Assembly (NCBI GenBank): GCA_963921825.1
Contig: OY997591.1
Coordinates: 39,267,825 to 39,331,824 of the forward strand
Reading direction: 5' to 3'
Length of the DNA: 64,000 nt
From: Erodium maritimum
Taxonomy: Eukaryota; Streptophyta; Magnoliopsida; Geraniales; Geraniaceae
Part shown: piece after piece, positions 1-11,400 of the stretch
Layout of the letters: every line of letters starts with the position of its first letter
Numbering within the stretch: position 1 is the first letter of the stretch
The notes under the pieces: model-generated
Seen by the model: only the letters and a program-made list of their open reading frames with translations
Database searches by the model: none
What the model was told of the DNA's origin: nothing
Program-made: the position numbers and the translations under genes

Positions 1-18
1 GACACAACCATAAATACA

Positions 19-249
19 CGGGCTCTCATGGCCACCCAAACACCAAATTAAATAACACGGCTCTCAAGGCCACCCAAGACACCAACACTTAAAATACGGG
101 CTCTCAAGGCCACCCAACTCAACAGTAAATAATACGGGCTCTCAAGGCCACCCAACACAACAGTAAATAATACGGGCTCTCAAGGCCACCCAACACAACA
201 GTAAATAATACGGGCTCTCAAGGCCACCCAACTCAACAGTAAATAATAC
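19..249 (+). repeat. 38-bp minisatellite, six copies
   Basis: The core CGGGCTCTCAAGGCCACCC recurs with its GGCTCTC at 21, 59, 99, 137, 175 and 213, a period of 38 bp with one 40-bp step. Spacers are AT-rich, of the form CAACTCAACAGTAAATAATA. The first two copies are diverged and the last four are nearly identical, which points to recent expansion at the right. The insertion at 60771-61155 ends with a related layout: a G-rich to C-rich module followed by AACTCAA. Confidence 0.95.
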
Positions 250-263
250 GCACAACAACCTCC

Positions 264-335
264 GGCATACTCGATGCCTCCAACAGTCCTAAGATCACTA
301 GTTTCACAAACAACCTCCGGGCATGGTCATATGCC
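264..335 (+). repeat. Two related short hairpin modules (GGCAT...ATGCC)
   Basis: Two direct copies of a module, each preceded by CAACCTCC and ending in ATGCCTCC. The first has GGCAT at 264-268 and ATGCC at 274-278. The second has GGCAT at 320-324 and ATGCC at 331-335. Loop sequences differ while the stems are kept. They continue the chain of inverted-repeat modules that fills this LTR-like region. Confidence 0.8.
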
Positions 336-373
336 TCCAGTAATTCAATTATCGCTAAGTTCTCTATTCCTAC

Positions 374-476
374 GACACTACTAAGTGTCACATGCTTTTC
401 TCTTAAACGCTACAATCCCGTATCATGCTTTTCTAATATCTAAATAATTCTACTTAACCCACGACACCCCGGTGTC
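374..476 (+). repeat. Two related hairpin modules (GACAC...GTGTC followed by ACATGC)
   Basis: GACACT at 374-379 pairs with AGTGTC at 384-389 across the loop ACTA. GACACC at 463-468 pairs with GGTGTC at 471-476 across a 2-base loop. Both are followed by ACATGC. The sixth stem pair changed from T-A to C-G between the two modules with pairing kept. The region between them is AT-rich and holds nothing else I can identify. Confidence 0.8.
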
Positions 477-1110
477 ACATGCAATTCTACTATTAACTTT
501 CCCTAATCAGGGCCGAGATCCGGCTACTTTTCCCTACCTCGTAGATAAATCCAAAAGCGCTCCAACAACACCCGAAGTACACCCACTCACTCGCCGAGCT
601 TCCCTTTGCCTCGGTCCGTAGCACGATCTAAAAGAACACAAATTCAAAGTACTTTTAAACTAGTACGAATAAACCGAAAATTAACATACTTAACGCCCAA
701 ACGTAACCCCGACAATGACGATCACTCCCAAACTTCCCAATTACTCGATATTGTCGATAAAGGACTCGTAAAGGCCAGATTCGCCCGACATGGCGAATCT
801 GCCCGGGTTTTGGTTAATTGCCTTTCGGGGCTCCAAAAGTCCCCGTTTTCGTTTCTACGGTCTTAGAATATTTCAAGGAACCCAACGCACTTGACGGAAT
901 TGAATTCCGACTTCTAAGTCAATTAATTAACGTTTAAAGTTTCCCAAAACCCGTTAATGACAACTTCTCCAAATTAATTCCAAATTTCGATTCGATTAGG
1001 AATAAGTGGTCCGGGGGACGTTTTAAACCACCCGAACATTAAAACCCGAGCAACCGAGCACGTGGGCCCCACCCCAACCACTTGGCCGAGACCCTAGGGT
1101 TTGAGGGGGG
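477..1110 (+). other. Non-coding LTR-like stretch with perfect hairpins, no gene seen
   Basis: No convincing coding sequence. An 86-codon frame at 606-866 has no recognisable domain and reads through hairpin DNA. Perfect inverted repeats occur at 777-785 with 792-800 (9-bp stem), 826-830 with 841-845 (5 bp), 895-901 with 903-909 (7 bp) and 909-913 with 916-920 (5 bp). Confidence 0.6.
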
Positions 1111-1200
1111 GCTCGGCCACCATGTGGTGGCTGCTGCCAGCTCCGGCCAGCCACCTCATGGCCGGCCGGCCACCACCCACGGTGGCCGGAGCTCCTCCCG
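1111..1200 (+). repeat. GC-rich segment with nested inverted repeats
   Basis: A GC-rich island in otherwise AT-rich DNA. CCACCA at 1117-1122 pairs with TGGTGG at 1125-1130 across 2 bases. AGCTCCGGCCA at 1139-1149 pairs exactly with TGGCCGGAGCT at 1183-1193, and the loop itself contains alternating GGCC. Open frames of 104 and 61 codons cross it, but their proline, serine and alanine-rich composition simply reflects the GC content. Confidence 0.75.
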
Positions 1201-1287
1201 AGCCTCCGCTCACCGGAAACGTGCCCTTACACCCCCAAACACCTCTAAAACGTCCCCAACACCTCCCAAACTCTACACAACCTTAAG

Positions 1288-1301
1288 CCTTATTTTATAC
1301 T
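1288..1301 (+). promoter_or_regulatory. Possible TATA-like element of the LTR promoter
   Basis: An AT-rich TTTTATAC lies just after the GC-rich segment, followed by CAAACCCTAG and then, about 125 bp on, a CT-rich tract. That order resembles the U3/R boundary of a plant LTR. The sequence is weak as a TATA box and no transcript data are available, so this is a suggestion only. Confidence 0.25.
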
Positions 1302-1427
1302 CAAACCCTAGCCTTCAAGAAAATAATCGAAACGAGAATCGGGTTAGTGCTTACTCGAGAGGAAGACGAGGGGAAGAGATTTGCTCCTTGCTTTGAATCG
1401 ATCCAAGGGTTGAAAATCAAACCCTAA

Positions 1428-1492
1428 CTCCACTTCCTTTCTTCTCTCTTCTTCTCCTTCTTCTTCTCTCTCTAAAACCTCTCTTCTTCTTT
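1428..1492 (+). repeat. Polypyrimidine (CTT/CT-rich) tract
   Basis: A run of about 60 bases that is nearly all C and T, made of CTT and CT repeats, broken by a short AAAA-containing stretch. CT-rich leaders are common in plant 5' untranslated regions and LTR R/U5 regions. The complementary strand gives an arginine-rich frame that is not a gene. Confidence 0.85.
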
Positions 1493-1634
1493 CTAAATTT
1501 TAAAACAACTAACACTAACTCCCAAAACCCTCTCCCCTTTACCCTATGTTCGGCCAACCCTCTCATCCACCCATTTTCCCCCCAAACTAACACCACCAAG
1601 TAGTTGACATGTGTCAAGGTGGGTCCCACACCTT

Positions 1635-1663
1635 TTGGAAAATATCTAGTTGATATTTTCCAA
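1635..1663 (+). repeat. 12-bp perfect hairpin
   Basis: TTGGAAAATATC at 1635-1646 pairs exactly with GATATTTTCCAA at 1652-1663 across a 5-base loop. It is the longest stem in the left flank. Confidence 0.85.
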
Positions 1664-1683
1664 TCAGTTTCGCGAAAATCGGA

Positions 1684-1854
1684 CGTTTCGGGCCTCGAAA
1701 CGGGCACTTTTCCCAAGAAATTACGAAACTTGACGGGCTACTAGGAAACGTCTCAACTAAGACCGCTGCGACGACGGTTAAGCGTTTTGGATCCCAAACG
1801 GTCCTCGAATGGACCAAAACGTCGCCCGGTTGACTTTTCCAGCGAAAAGTCAAC
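1684..1854 (+). repeat. Two further perfect hairpins near the LTR end
   Basis: CGTTTCG at 1684-1690 pairs with CGAAACG at 1696-1702 (7 bp, 5-base loop). GTTGACTTTTC at 1829-1839 pairs with GAAAAGTCAAC at 1844-1854 (11 bp, 4-base loop). A smaller one follows at 1936-1941 with 1945-1950 (TGACCC/GGGTCA). DNA from here to 2040 contains no other recognisable feature. Confidence 0.8.
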
Positions 1855-2040
1855 ATTTCCCAAATTGATCAGGAAGTTGCCCTTAGTCCCCTGGAACTCA
1901 TTTTGGTCGATAACGGGGTCAACTTAAGTACTATATGACCCTCGGGGTCAATTTAGGTTAAGTTAAGTGTCTGTCTCAAAATTTTTAAATTTTCTGTTTT
2001 TCGCAGGTTTGACTGACGTTGACCATAAGTGGTTATTACA

Positions 2041-4740
2041 GTTTGTGCTTCAAACAAAATAGCCTCTCATCTAGACATACACTATAGTATTTAAAAAATC
2101 AATAGGAATAACAATTGATCTTTTAGTCCATTAAATGACTCATATGGGCCTCTAGTTGTGCATACAAATAGATATTCATATTAAAGTACCCCAACTACTG
2201 TGGGAAGCCAATCCTAGACCGTTTGGGCTCCAAACAAGTTTTTCTCTCATCTAGACATACTATAGTATGTAATAAATAAGTAGGAGTAAAAAATTGGTCT
2301 TTTGTCCCTGAAAGGACTCATAAGGGCCTCTAGTTGTGTATAGACATTGATATGCCTATTAAAGTACCCCACCAAACGTGGAAAAACTCAATCCGAGAAC
2401 GTTTGTGCTTCAAACAAAATAGCATCTCATCTAGACATACACTATATTATTTAAGAAATCAATAGGAGTAACAAATTGTTCTTTTTGTCCATTAAACGAC
2501 TCATATGGGCCTCTAGTTGTGTATACAAATAGATGTTCCTATAAAAGTACCCCAACTACTGTGGGAAGCCAATCCTAGACCGTTTGGGCTCCAAACAAGT
2601 TTTTCTCTCATCTAGACATACTATAGTATGTAAGAAATAAGTAGGAGTGACAAATTGGTCTTTTTGTCCCTCAAAGGACTCATAAGGGCCCCTAGTTACA
2701 TATAGACATTGAATACCCGATTAAAGTACCCCACCAAACGTGGAAAAACTCAATCCGAGACCGATTGTGCTTCAAACAAAATAGCCTCTCATCTAGACAT
2801 ACACTATAGTATTTAAAAAATCAATAGGAGTAACAATTGATCTTTTAGTCCATTAAATGACTCATATGGTCCTCTTGTTGTGCATACAAATAGATATTCC
2901 TATTAAAGTACCCCAACTAATTTGGGAAGCCAATCGTATACCGTTTGGGCTCCAAACAAGTTTTTCTCTCATCTAGACATACTATAGTATGTAAGAAATA
3001 AGTAGGAGTAACAATTGTTCTTTTAGTCCATTAACTAAGTCATATGGGCCTTTAGTTGTGCATACAAATAGATATTCCTATTAAAGTACCCCAACTACTG
3101 TGGGAAGCCAATCCTAGACCGTCTGGGCTCCAAACAAGTTTTTCTCTCATCCAGACATACTATAGTATGTATTAAATAAGTAGGAGTAACAAATTGGTCT
3201 TTTTGTCCCACAAAGGACTCATAAGGTCCTCTAGTTGTGTATAGACATTGATATGCCTATTAAAGTGCCCCAAAACGTGGAAAAACTCAATCTGAGACCG
3301 TTTGTGCTTCAAACAAAACAGCCTCTCATCTAGACATACACTATAGTATTTAAGAAATCAATAGGAGTAAAAAATTGTTCTTTTTGTCAATTAAACGACT
3401 CATATGGGCCTCTAGTTGTGCATACAAATAGATATTCATATTAAAGTACCCCAACTACTGTGGGAAGCCAATCCTAGACCGTTTGGGCCCCAAACAAGTT
3501 TTTCTCTCATCTAGACATACTATAGTATGTAATAAATAAGTAGGAGTAAAAAATTGGTCTTTTGTCCCTCAAAGGACTCATAAGGGCCTCTAGTTGTGTA
3601 TAGACATTGATATGCCTATTAAAGTACCCCACCAAACGTGGAAAAACTCAATCCGAGAACGTTTGTGCTTCAAACAAAATAGCCTCTCATCTAGACATAC
3701 ACTATATTATTTAAGAAATCAATAGGAGTAACAAATTGTTCTTTTTGTCCATTAACTGAGTCATATGGGCCTCTAGTTGTGCATACAAATAGATATTCCT
3801 ATTAAAGTACTCCAAGTACTGTGGGAAGCCAATCCTAGACCGTTTGGGCACCAAACAAATTTTTCTCTCATCTAGACGTACTATAGTATGTAAGTAATAA
3901 ATAGGAGTAACAAATTGGTCTTTTTGTCTCTAAAAGGACTTATAAGGGCCTCTAGTTGTGTATAGACATTGAATACCGTGTTAAAGTACCCCTCCAAACG
4001 TGGAAAAACTCAATCCGAGAACGTTTGTGCTTCAAACAAAATAGCCTCTCATCTACACATACACTATAGTATTTAAAAAATCAATAGGAGTAACAAATTG
4101 TTCTTTTTGTCCATTAAATGACTCATATGGGTCTCTAGTTGTGTATACAAATAGATCTTCCTATAAAAGTACCCCAACTACTGTGGGAAGCCAATCCAAG
4201 ACCGTTAGGGCTCCAAACAAGTTTTTCTCTCATCTAGACTTACTATAGTATGTAAGAAATAAGTAGGAGTATCAAATTGGTCTTTTTGTCCCTCAAAGGA
4301 CTCATAAGGGCCTCAATTTGTGTATAGACATTGAATACCCTATTACAGTACCCAACCAAATGTGGAAAAACTCAATCCGAGAACGTTTGTGCTTCAAACA
4401 AAACAGCCTCTCATCTAAACATACACTATAGTATTTAAGAAATCAATAGGAGTAAAAAATTGTTCTTTTTGTCCATTAAATGACTCATATGGGCCTCTAG
4501 TTGTGCATACAAATAGATATTCCTATTGAAGTACCCCAACTACTGTGGGAAGCCAATCCGAGACCATTTCGGCTCCAAACAAGTTTTTCTCTCATCTAGA
4601 CGTACTATAGTATGTAAGAAATAAGTAGGAGTAACAAATTGGTCTTTTTGTCCCTCAAAGGAATCATAAGGGCCTCTAGTTGTGTTTAGGCATTGATATT
4701 CCTATTAAAGTACCCCACCAAACGTGGAAAAACACAATCC
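2041..4740. repeat. Diverged left part of the array
   Basis: Dimers here keep the 361-bp phase but carry many private substitutions, for example TATATTATTTAAG for TATAGTATTTAAG, AGGGCCCCTAGTTACAT for AGGGCCTCTAGTTGTGT, and CCGAGACCGATTG for CCGAGAACGTTTG. No higher-order repeat can be followed. Diverged units at an array side, away from the homogenised centre, are the usual pattern under unequal crossing-over. Confidence 0.8.
2255..2270. repeat. 16-bp perfect palindrome of monomer B (first intact copy)
   Basis: ACATACTATAGTATGT equals its own reverse complement. It recurs once per dimer wherever the B monomer is of an intact class. It is lost in B monomers reading CGTACTATAGTTATG, and weakened in those reading CATATTATAG, for example near 26,268 and 32,049. 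It could be a protein-binding site or a cruciform-prone sequence. No known binding protein can be named from the sequence. Confidence 0.85.
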
Positions 4741-7700
4741 GAGAACGTTTGTGCTACAAACAAAACAGCCTCTCATCTAGACATACACTATAGTATTTAA
4801 GAAATCAATAGGAGTAACAATTGTTCTTTTTGTCCATTAAATGACTCATATGGGCCTCTAGTTGTGTATACAAATAGATATTCCTATTAGAGTACCCCAA
4901 CTACTGTGGGAAGCCAATCCGAGACCGTTTGGGCTCCAAACAAGTTTTTCTCTCATCTAGACATACTATAGTATGTAATAAATAAGTAGGAGTAAAAAAT
5001 TGGTGTTTTTGTCCCTCAAAGGACTCATAAGGGCCTCTAGTTGTGTTTAGGCATTGATATGCCTATTAAAGTACCCCACCAAACGTGGAAAAACTCAATC
5101 CGAGAACGTTTGTGCTACAAAAAAAACAGCCTCTCATCTAGACATACACTATAGTATTTAAGAAATCAATAGGAGTAACAATTGTTCTTTTAGTCTATTA
5201 AATGACTCATATGGGCCTCTAGTAGTGCATACAAATAGATATTCCTATTAAAGTACTCCAAGTACTGTGGGAAGCCAATCCTAGACCGTTTGGGCACCAA
5301 ACAAGTTTTTCTCTCATCTAGACGTACTATAGTATGTAAGTAATAAATAGGAGTAACAAATTGGTCTTTTTGTCTCTAAAAGGACTTATAAGGGCCTCTA
5401 GTTGTGTATAGACATTGAATACCGTGTTAAAGTACCCCTCCAAACGTGGAAAAACTCAATCCGAGAACGTTTGTGCTTCAAACAAAATAGCCTCTCATCT
5501 ACACATACACTATAGTATTTAAAAAATCAATAGGAGTAACAATTGTTCTTTTAGTGCATTAACTGAGTCATATGGGCCTCTAGTTGTGCATACAAGTAGA
5601 TATTCCAATTAAAGTACCCCAACTACTGTGGGAAGCCAATCCAAGACCGTTTGGGCTCCAAACAAGTTTTTCTCTAATCTAGACATACTATAGTATGTAA
5701 TAAATAAGTAGGAGTAACAAATTGGTGTTTTTGTCTCTAAAAGGACTTATAAGGGCCTCTAGTTGTGTATAGACATTGAATACCCTATTAAAGTACCCCA
5801 CCAAACGTGGAAAAACTCAATCCGAGAACGTTTGTGGTTCAAACAAAATAGCCTCTCATCTACACATACACTATAGTATTTAAAAAATCAATAGGAGTAA
5901 CAATTGTTCTTTTAGTGCATTAACTGAGTCATATGGGCCTCTAGTTGTGCATAAAAAAAGATATTCCTATTAAAGTACCCCAACTACTGTGGGAAGCCAA
6001 TCCAAGACCGTTTGGGCTCCAAACAAGTTTTTCTCTAATCTAGACATACTATAGTATGTAAGAAATAAGTAGGAGTAACAAATTGGTCTTTTTGTCCCTC
6101 AAAGGACTCATAAGGGCCTCTAGTTGTGTATAGACATTGAATACCCTATTAAAGTACCCCACCAAACGTGGAAAAACTCAATCCGAGAACGTTTGTGCTT
6201 CAAACAAAACAGCCTCTCATCTAGACATACACTATAGTATTTAAGAAATCAATAGGAGTAACAATTGTTCTTTTTGTCCATTAAATGACTCATATGGGCC
6301 TCTAGTTGTGTATACAAATAGATATTCCTATTAGAGTACCCCAACTACTGTGGGAAGCCAATCCGAGACCGTTTGGGCTCCAAACAAGTTTTTCTCTCAT
6401 CCAGACATACTATAGTATGTAATAAATAAGTAGGAGTAAAAAATTGGTGTTTTGTCCCTCAAAGGACTCATAAGGGCCTCTAGTTGTGTTTAGGCATTGA
6501 TATGCCTATTAAAGTACCCCACCAAACGTGGAAAAACTCAATCCGAGAACGTTTGTGCTACAAAAAAAACAGCCTCTCATCTAGACATACACTATAGTAT
6601 TTAAGAAATCAATAGGAGTAACAATTGTTCTTTTAGTCCATTAAATGACTCATATGGGCCTCTAGTAGTGCATACAAATAGATATTCCTATTAAAGTACT
6701 CCAAGTACTGTGGGAAGCCAATCCTAGACCGTTTGGGCACCAAACAAGTTTTTCTCTCATCTAGACGTACTATAGTATGTAAGTAATAAATAGGAGTAAC
6801 AAATTGGTCTTTTTGTCTCTAAAGGGACTTATAAGGGCCTCTAGTTGTGTATAGACATTGAATACCGTGTTAAAGTACCCCTCCAAACGTGGAAAAACTC
6901 AATCCGAGAACGTTTGTGCTTCAAACTAAATAACCTCTCATCTACACATACACTATAGTATTTAAAAAATCAATAGGAGTAACAATTGTTCTTTTAGTGC
7001 ATTAACTGAGTCATATGGGCCTCTAGTTGTGCATACAAGTAGATATTCCAATTAAAGTACCCCAACTACTGTGGGAAGCCAATCCAAGACCGTTTGGGCT
7101 CCAAACAAGTTTTTCTCTAATCTAGACATACTATAGTATGTAATAAATAAGTAGGAGTAACAAATTGGTGTTTTTGTCTCTAAAAGGACTTATAAGGGCC
7201 TCTAGTTGTGTATAGACATTGAATACCCTATTAAAGTACCCCACCAAACGTGGAAAAACTCAATCCGAGAACGTTTGTGGTTCAAACAAAATAGCCTCTC
7301 ATCTACACATACACTATAGTATTTAAAAAATCAATAGGAGTAACAATTGTTCTTTTAGTGCATTAACTGAGTCATATGGGCCTCTAGTTGTGCATAAAAA
7401 AAGATATTCCTATTAAAGTACCCCAACTACTGTGGGAAGCCAATCCAAGACCGTTTGGGCTCCAAACAAGTTTTTCTCTAATCTAGACATACTATAGTAT
7501 GTAAGAAATAAGTAGGAGTAACAAATTGGTCTTTTTGTCCCTCAAAGGACTCATAAGGGCCTCTAGTTGTGTATAGACATTGAATACCCTATTAAAGTAC
7601 CCCACCAAACGTGGAAAAACTCAATCCGAGAACGTTTGTGCTTCAAACAAAACAGCCTCTCATCTAGACATACACTATAGTATTTAAGAAATCAATAGGA

Positions 7701-8470
7701 GTAACAATTGTTCTTTTTGTCCATTAAATGACTCATATGGGCCTCTAGTTGTGTATACAAATAGATATTCCTATTAGAGTACCCCAACTACTGTGGGAAG
7801 CCAATCCGAGACCGTTTGGGCTCCAAACAAATGTTTCTCTCATCCAGACATACTATAGTATGTAATAAATAAGTAGGAGTAAAAAATTGGTGTTTTGTCC
7901 CTCAAAGGACTCATAAGGGCCTCTAGTTGTGTTTAGGCATTGATATGCCTATTAAAGTACCCCACCAAACGTGGAAAAACTCAATCCGAGAACGTTTGTG
8001 CTACAAAAAAAACAGCCTCTCATCTAGACATACACTATAGTATTTAAGAAATCAATAGGAGTAACAATTGTTCTTTTAGTCCATTAAATGACTCATATGG
8101 GCCTCTAGTAGTGCATACAAATAGATATTCCTATTAAAGTACTCCAAGTACTGTGGGAAGCCAATCCTAGACCGTTTGGGCACCAAACAAGTTTTTCTCT
8201 CATCTAGACGTACTATAGTATGTAAGTAATAAATAGGAGTAACAAATTGGTCTTTTTGTCTCTAAAGGGACTTATAAGGGCCTCTAGTTGTGTATAGACA
8301 TTGAATACCGTGTTAAAGTACCCCTCCAAACGTGGAAAAACTCAATCCGAGAACGTTTGTGCTTCAAACTAAATAGCCTCTCATCTACACATACACTATA
8401 GTATTTAAAAAATCAATAGGAGTAACAATTGTTCTTTTAGTGCATTAACTGAGTCATATGGGCCTCTAGT
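4740..8470. repeat. 1443-bp HOR (4 dimers), about 2.6 copies
   Basis: Private marks recur every 1443 bp. GCTACAAAAAAAACAG occurs at 5114, 6557 and 8000; GCATAAAAAAAG at 5949 and 7392; TCAAACTAAAT at 6921 and 8364; the short form TTGGTGTTTTGTCCC at 6443 and 7886. The third copy stops matching near 8.47 kb. Confidence 0.85.
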
Positions 8471-11400
8471 TGTGCATACAAATAGATATTCCTATTAAAG
8501 TACCCCAACTACTGTGGGAAGCCAATCCAAGACCGTTTGGGCTCCAAACAAGTTTTTCTCTAATCTAGACATACTATAGTATGTAAGAAATAAGTAGGAG
8601 TAACAAATTGGTCTTTTTGTCCCTCAAAGGACTCATAAGGGCATCTAGTTGTGTATAGACATTGAATACCCTATTAAAGTACCCCACCAAACGTGGAAAA
8701 ACTCAATCCGAGAACGTTTGTGCTTCAAACAAAACAGCCTCTCATCTAGACATACACTATAGTATTTAAGAAATCAATAGGAGTAACAATTGTTCTTTTT
8801 GTCCATTAAATGACTCATATGGGCCTCTAGTTGTGTATACAAAAAGATATTCCTATTAGAGTACCCCAACTACTGTGGGAAGCCAATCCGAGACCGTTTG
8901 GGCTCCAAACAAGTTTTTCTCTCATCCAGACATACTATAGTATGTAATAAATAAGTAGGAGTAAAAAATTGGTGTTTTTGTCCCTCAAAGGACTCATAAG
9001 GGCCTCTAGTTATGTTTAGGCATTGATATGCCTATTAAAGTACCCCACCAAACGTGGAAAAACTCAATCCGAGAACGTTTGTGCTACAAACAAAACAGCC
9101 TCTCATCTAGACATACACTATAGTATTTAAGAAATCAATAGGAGTAACAATTGTTCTTTTAGTCCATTAAATGACTCATATGGGCCTCTAGTAGTGCATA
9201 CAAATAGATATTCCTATTAAAGTACTCCAAGTACTGTGGGAAGCCAATCCTAGACCGTTTGGGCACCAAACAAGTTTTTCTCTCATCTAGACGTACTATA
9301 GTATGTAAGTAATAAATAGGAGTAACAAATTGGTCTTTTTGTCTCTAAAAGGACTTATAAGGGCCTCTAGTTGTGTATAGACATTGAATACCGTGTTAAA
9401 GTACCCCTCCAAACGTGGAAAAACTCAATCCGAGAACGTTTGTGCTTCAAACAAAATAGCCTCTCATCTACACATACACTATAGTATTTAAGAAATCAAT
9501 AGGAGTAACAAATTGTTCTTTTTGTCCATTAAATGACTCATATGGGCCTCTAGTTGTGCATACACATAGATATTCCTATTAAAGTACCCCAACTACTGTG
9601 GGAAGCCAATCCGAGACCGTTTGGGCTCCAAACAAGTTTTTCTCTCATCTAGACATACTATAGTATGTAATAAATAAGTAGGAGTAAAAAATTGGTGTTT
9701 TTGTCCCTCAAAGGACTCATAAGGGCCTCTAGTTGTGTTTAGGCATTGATATGCCTATTAAAGTACCCCACCAAACGTGGAAAAACTCAATCCGAGAACG
9801 TTTGTGCTACAAACAAAACAGCCTCTCATCTAGACATACACTATAGTATTTAAGAAATCAATAGGAGTAACAATTGTTCTTTTAGTCTATTAAATGACTC
9901 ATATGGGCCTCTAGTAGTGCATACAAATAGATATTCCTATTAAAGTACTCCAAGTACTGTGGGAAGCCAATCCTAGACCGTTTGGGCACCAAACAAGTTT
10001 TTCTCTCATCTAGACGTACTATAGTATGTAAGTAATAAATAGGAGTAACAAATTGGTCTATTTGTCTCTAAAAGGACTTATAAGGGCCTCTAGTTGTGTA
10101 TAGACATTGAATACCGTGTTAAAGTACCCCTCCAAACGTGGAAAAACTCAATCCGAGAACGTTTGTGCTTCAAACAAAATAGCCTCTCATCTACACATAC
10201 ACTATAGTATTTAAAAAATCAATAGGAGTAACAATTGTTCTTTTAGTGCATTAACTGAGTCATATGGGCCTCTAGTTGTGCATACAAGTAGATATTCCAA
10301 TTAAAGTACCCCAACTACTGTGGGAAGCCAATCCAAGACCGTTTGGGCTCCAAACAAGTTTTTCTCTAATCTAGACATACTATAGTATGTAATAAATAAG
10401 TAGGAGTAACAAATTGGTGTTTTTGTCTCTAAAAGGACTTATAAGGGCCTCTAGTTGTGTATAGACATTGAATACCCTATTAAAGTACCCCACCAAACGT
10501 GGAAAAACTCAATCCGAGAACGTTTGTGGTTCAAACAAAATAGCCTCTCATCTACACATACACTATAGTATTTAAAAAATCAATAGGAGTAACAATTGTT
10601 CTTTTAGTGCATTAACTGAGTCATATGGGCCTCTAGTTGTGCATAAAAAAAGATATTCCTATTAAAGTACCCCAACTACTGTGGGAAGCCAATCCAAGAC
10701 CGTTTGGGCTCCAAACAAGTTTTTCTCTAATCTAGACATACTATAGTATGTAAGAAATAAGTAGGAGTAACAAATTGGTCTTTTTGTCCCTCAAAGGACT
10801 CATAAGGGCCTCTAGTTGTGTATAGACATTGAATACCCTATTAAAGTACCCCACCAAACGTGGAAAAACTCAATCCGAGAACGTTTGTGCTTCAAACAAA
10901 ACAGCCTCTCATCTAGACATACACTATAGTATTTAAGAAATCAATAGGAGTAACAATTGTTCTTTTTGTCCATTAAATGACTCATATGGGCCTCTAGTTG
11001 TGTATACAAATAGATATTCCTATTAGAGTACCCCAACTACTGTGGGAAGCCAATCCGAGACCGTTTGGGCTCCAAACAAGTTTTTCTCTCATCCAGACAT
11101 ACTATAGTATGTAATAAATAAGTAGGAGTAAAAAATTGGTGTTTTGTCCCTCAAAGGACTCATAAGGGCCTCTAGTTGTGTTTAGGCATTGATATGCCTA
11201 TTAAAGTACCCCACCAAACGTGGAAAAACTCAATCCGAGAACGTTTGTGCTACAAAAAAAACAGCCTCTCATCTAGACATACACTATAGTATTTAAGAAA
11301 TCAATAGGAGTAACAATTGTTCTTTTAGTCCATTAAATGACTCATATGGGCCTCTAGTAGTGCATACAAATAGATATTCCTATTAAAGTACTCCAAGTAC

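Larger units (their letters stand above)
1..2040 (+). mobile_element. Probable 3' part of a long LTR (LTR retrotransposon), cut by the window start
   Basis: Non-satellite DNA that stops abruptly at 2040, where the satellite begins. The last bases are TTATTACA, so it ends in CA as LTRs normally do. The separate insertion at 60771 starts TGTCACGCCC, so the two would share TGT...ACA termini. The content is LTR-like: no supportable reading frame, a minisatellite, many short inverted repeats, a TATA-like site near 1293 and a CT-rich stretch downstream of it. Because satellite rather than a primer-binding site follows, this would be a 3' LTR or a solo LTR on the plus strand. If so, the array may continue to the left of the element. 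The family cannot be named; Ty3/gypsy is a guess from the TGTCACGCCC start of the other fragment. The alternative is ordinary intergenic DNA flanking the array. Confidence 0.55.

Noticed and set aside
606..866. 86-codon plus-strand open frame in the left flank
   Set aside because: No domain or homology that I recognise, it crosses a perfect hairpin at 777-800, and it lies in LTR-like DNA.
1082..1396. 104- and 61-codon plus-strand frames in the GC-rich segment
   Set aside because: Overlapping frames both open because of GC content and inverted repeats; low-complexity products with no domain.
1300..1430. AAACCCTA-like words that recall the plant telomere repeat
   Set aside because: Only isolated single units (near 1303 and 1420), not a tandem run, so no telomeric or interstitial telomere repeat.
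1417..1856. 99- and 80-codon minus-strand frames over the CT-rich tract and hairpins
   Set aside because: The arginine, lysine and glutamate-rich product is the complement of the CT tract; the frames overlap and have no domain.
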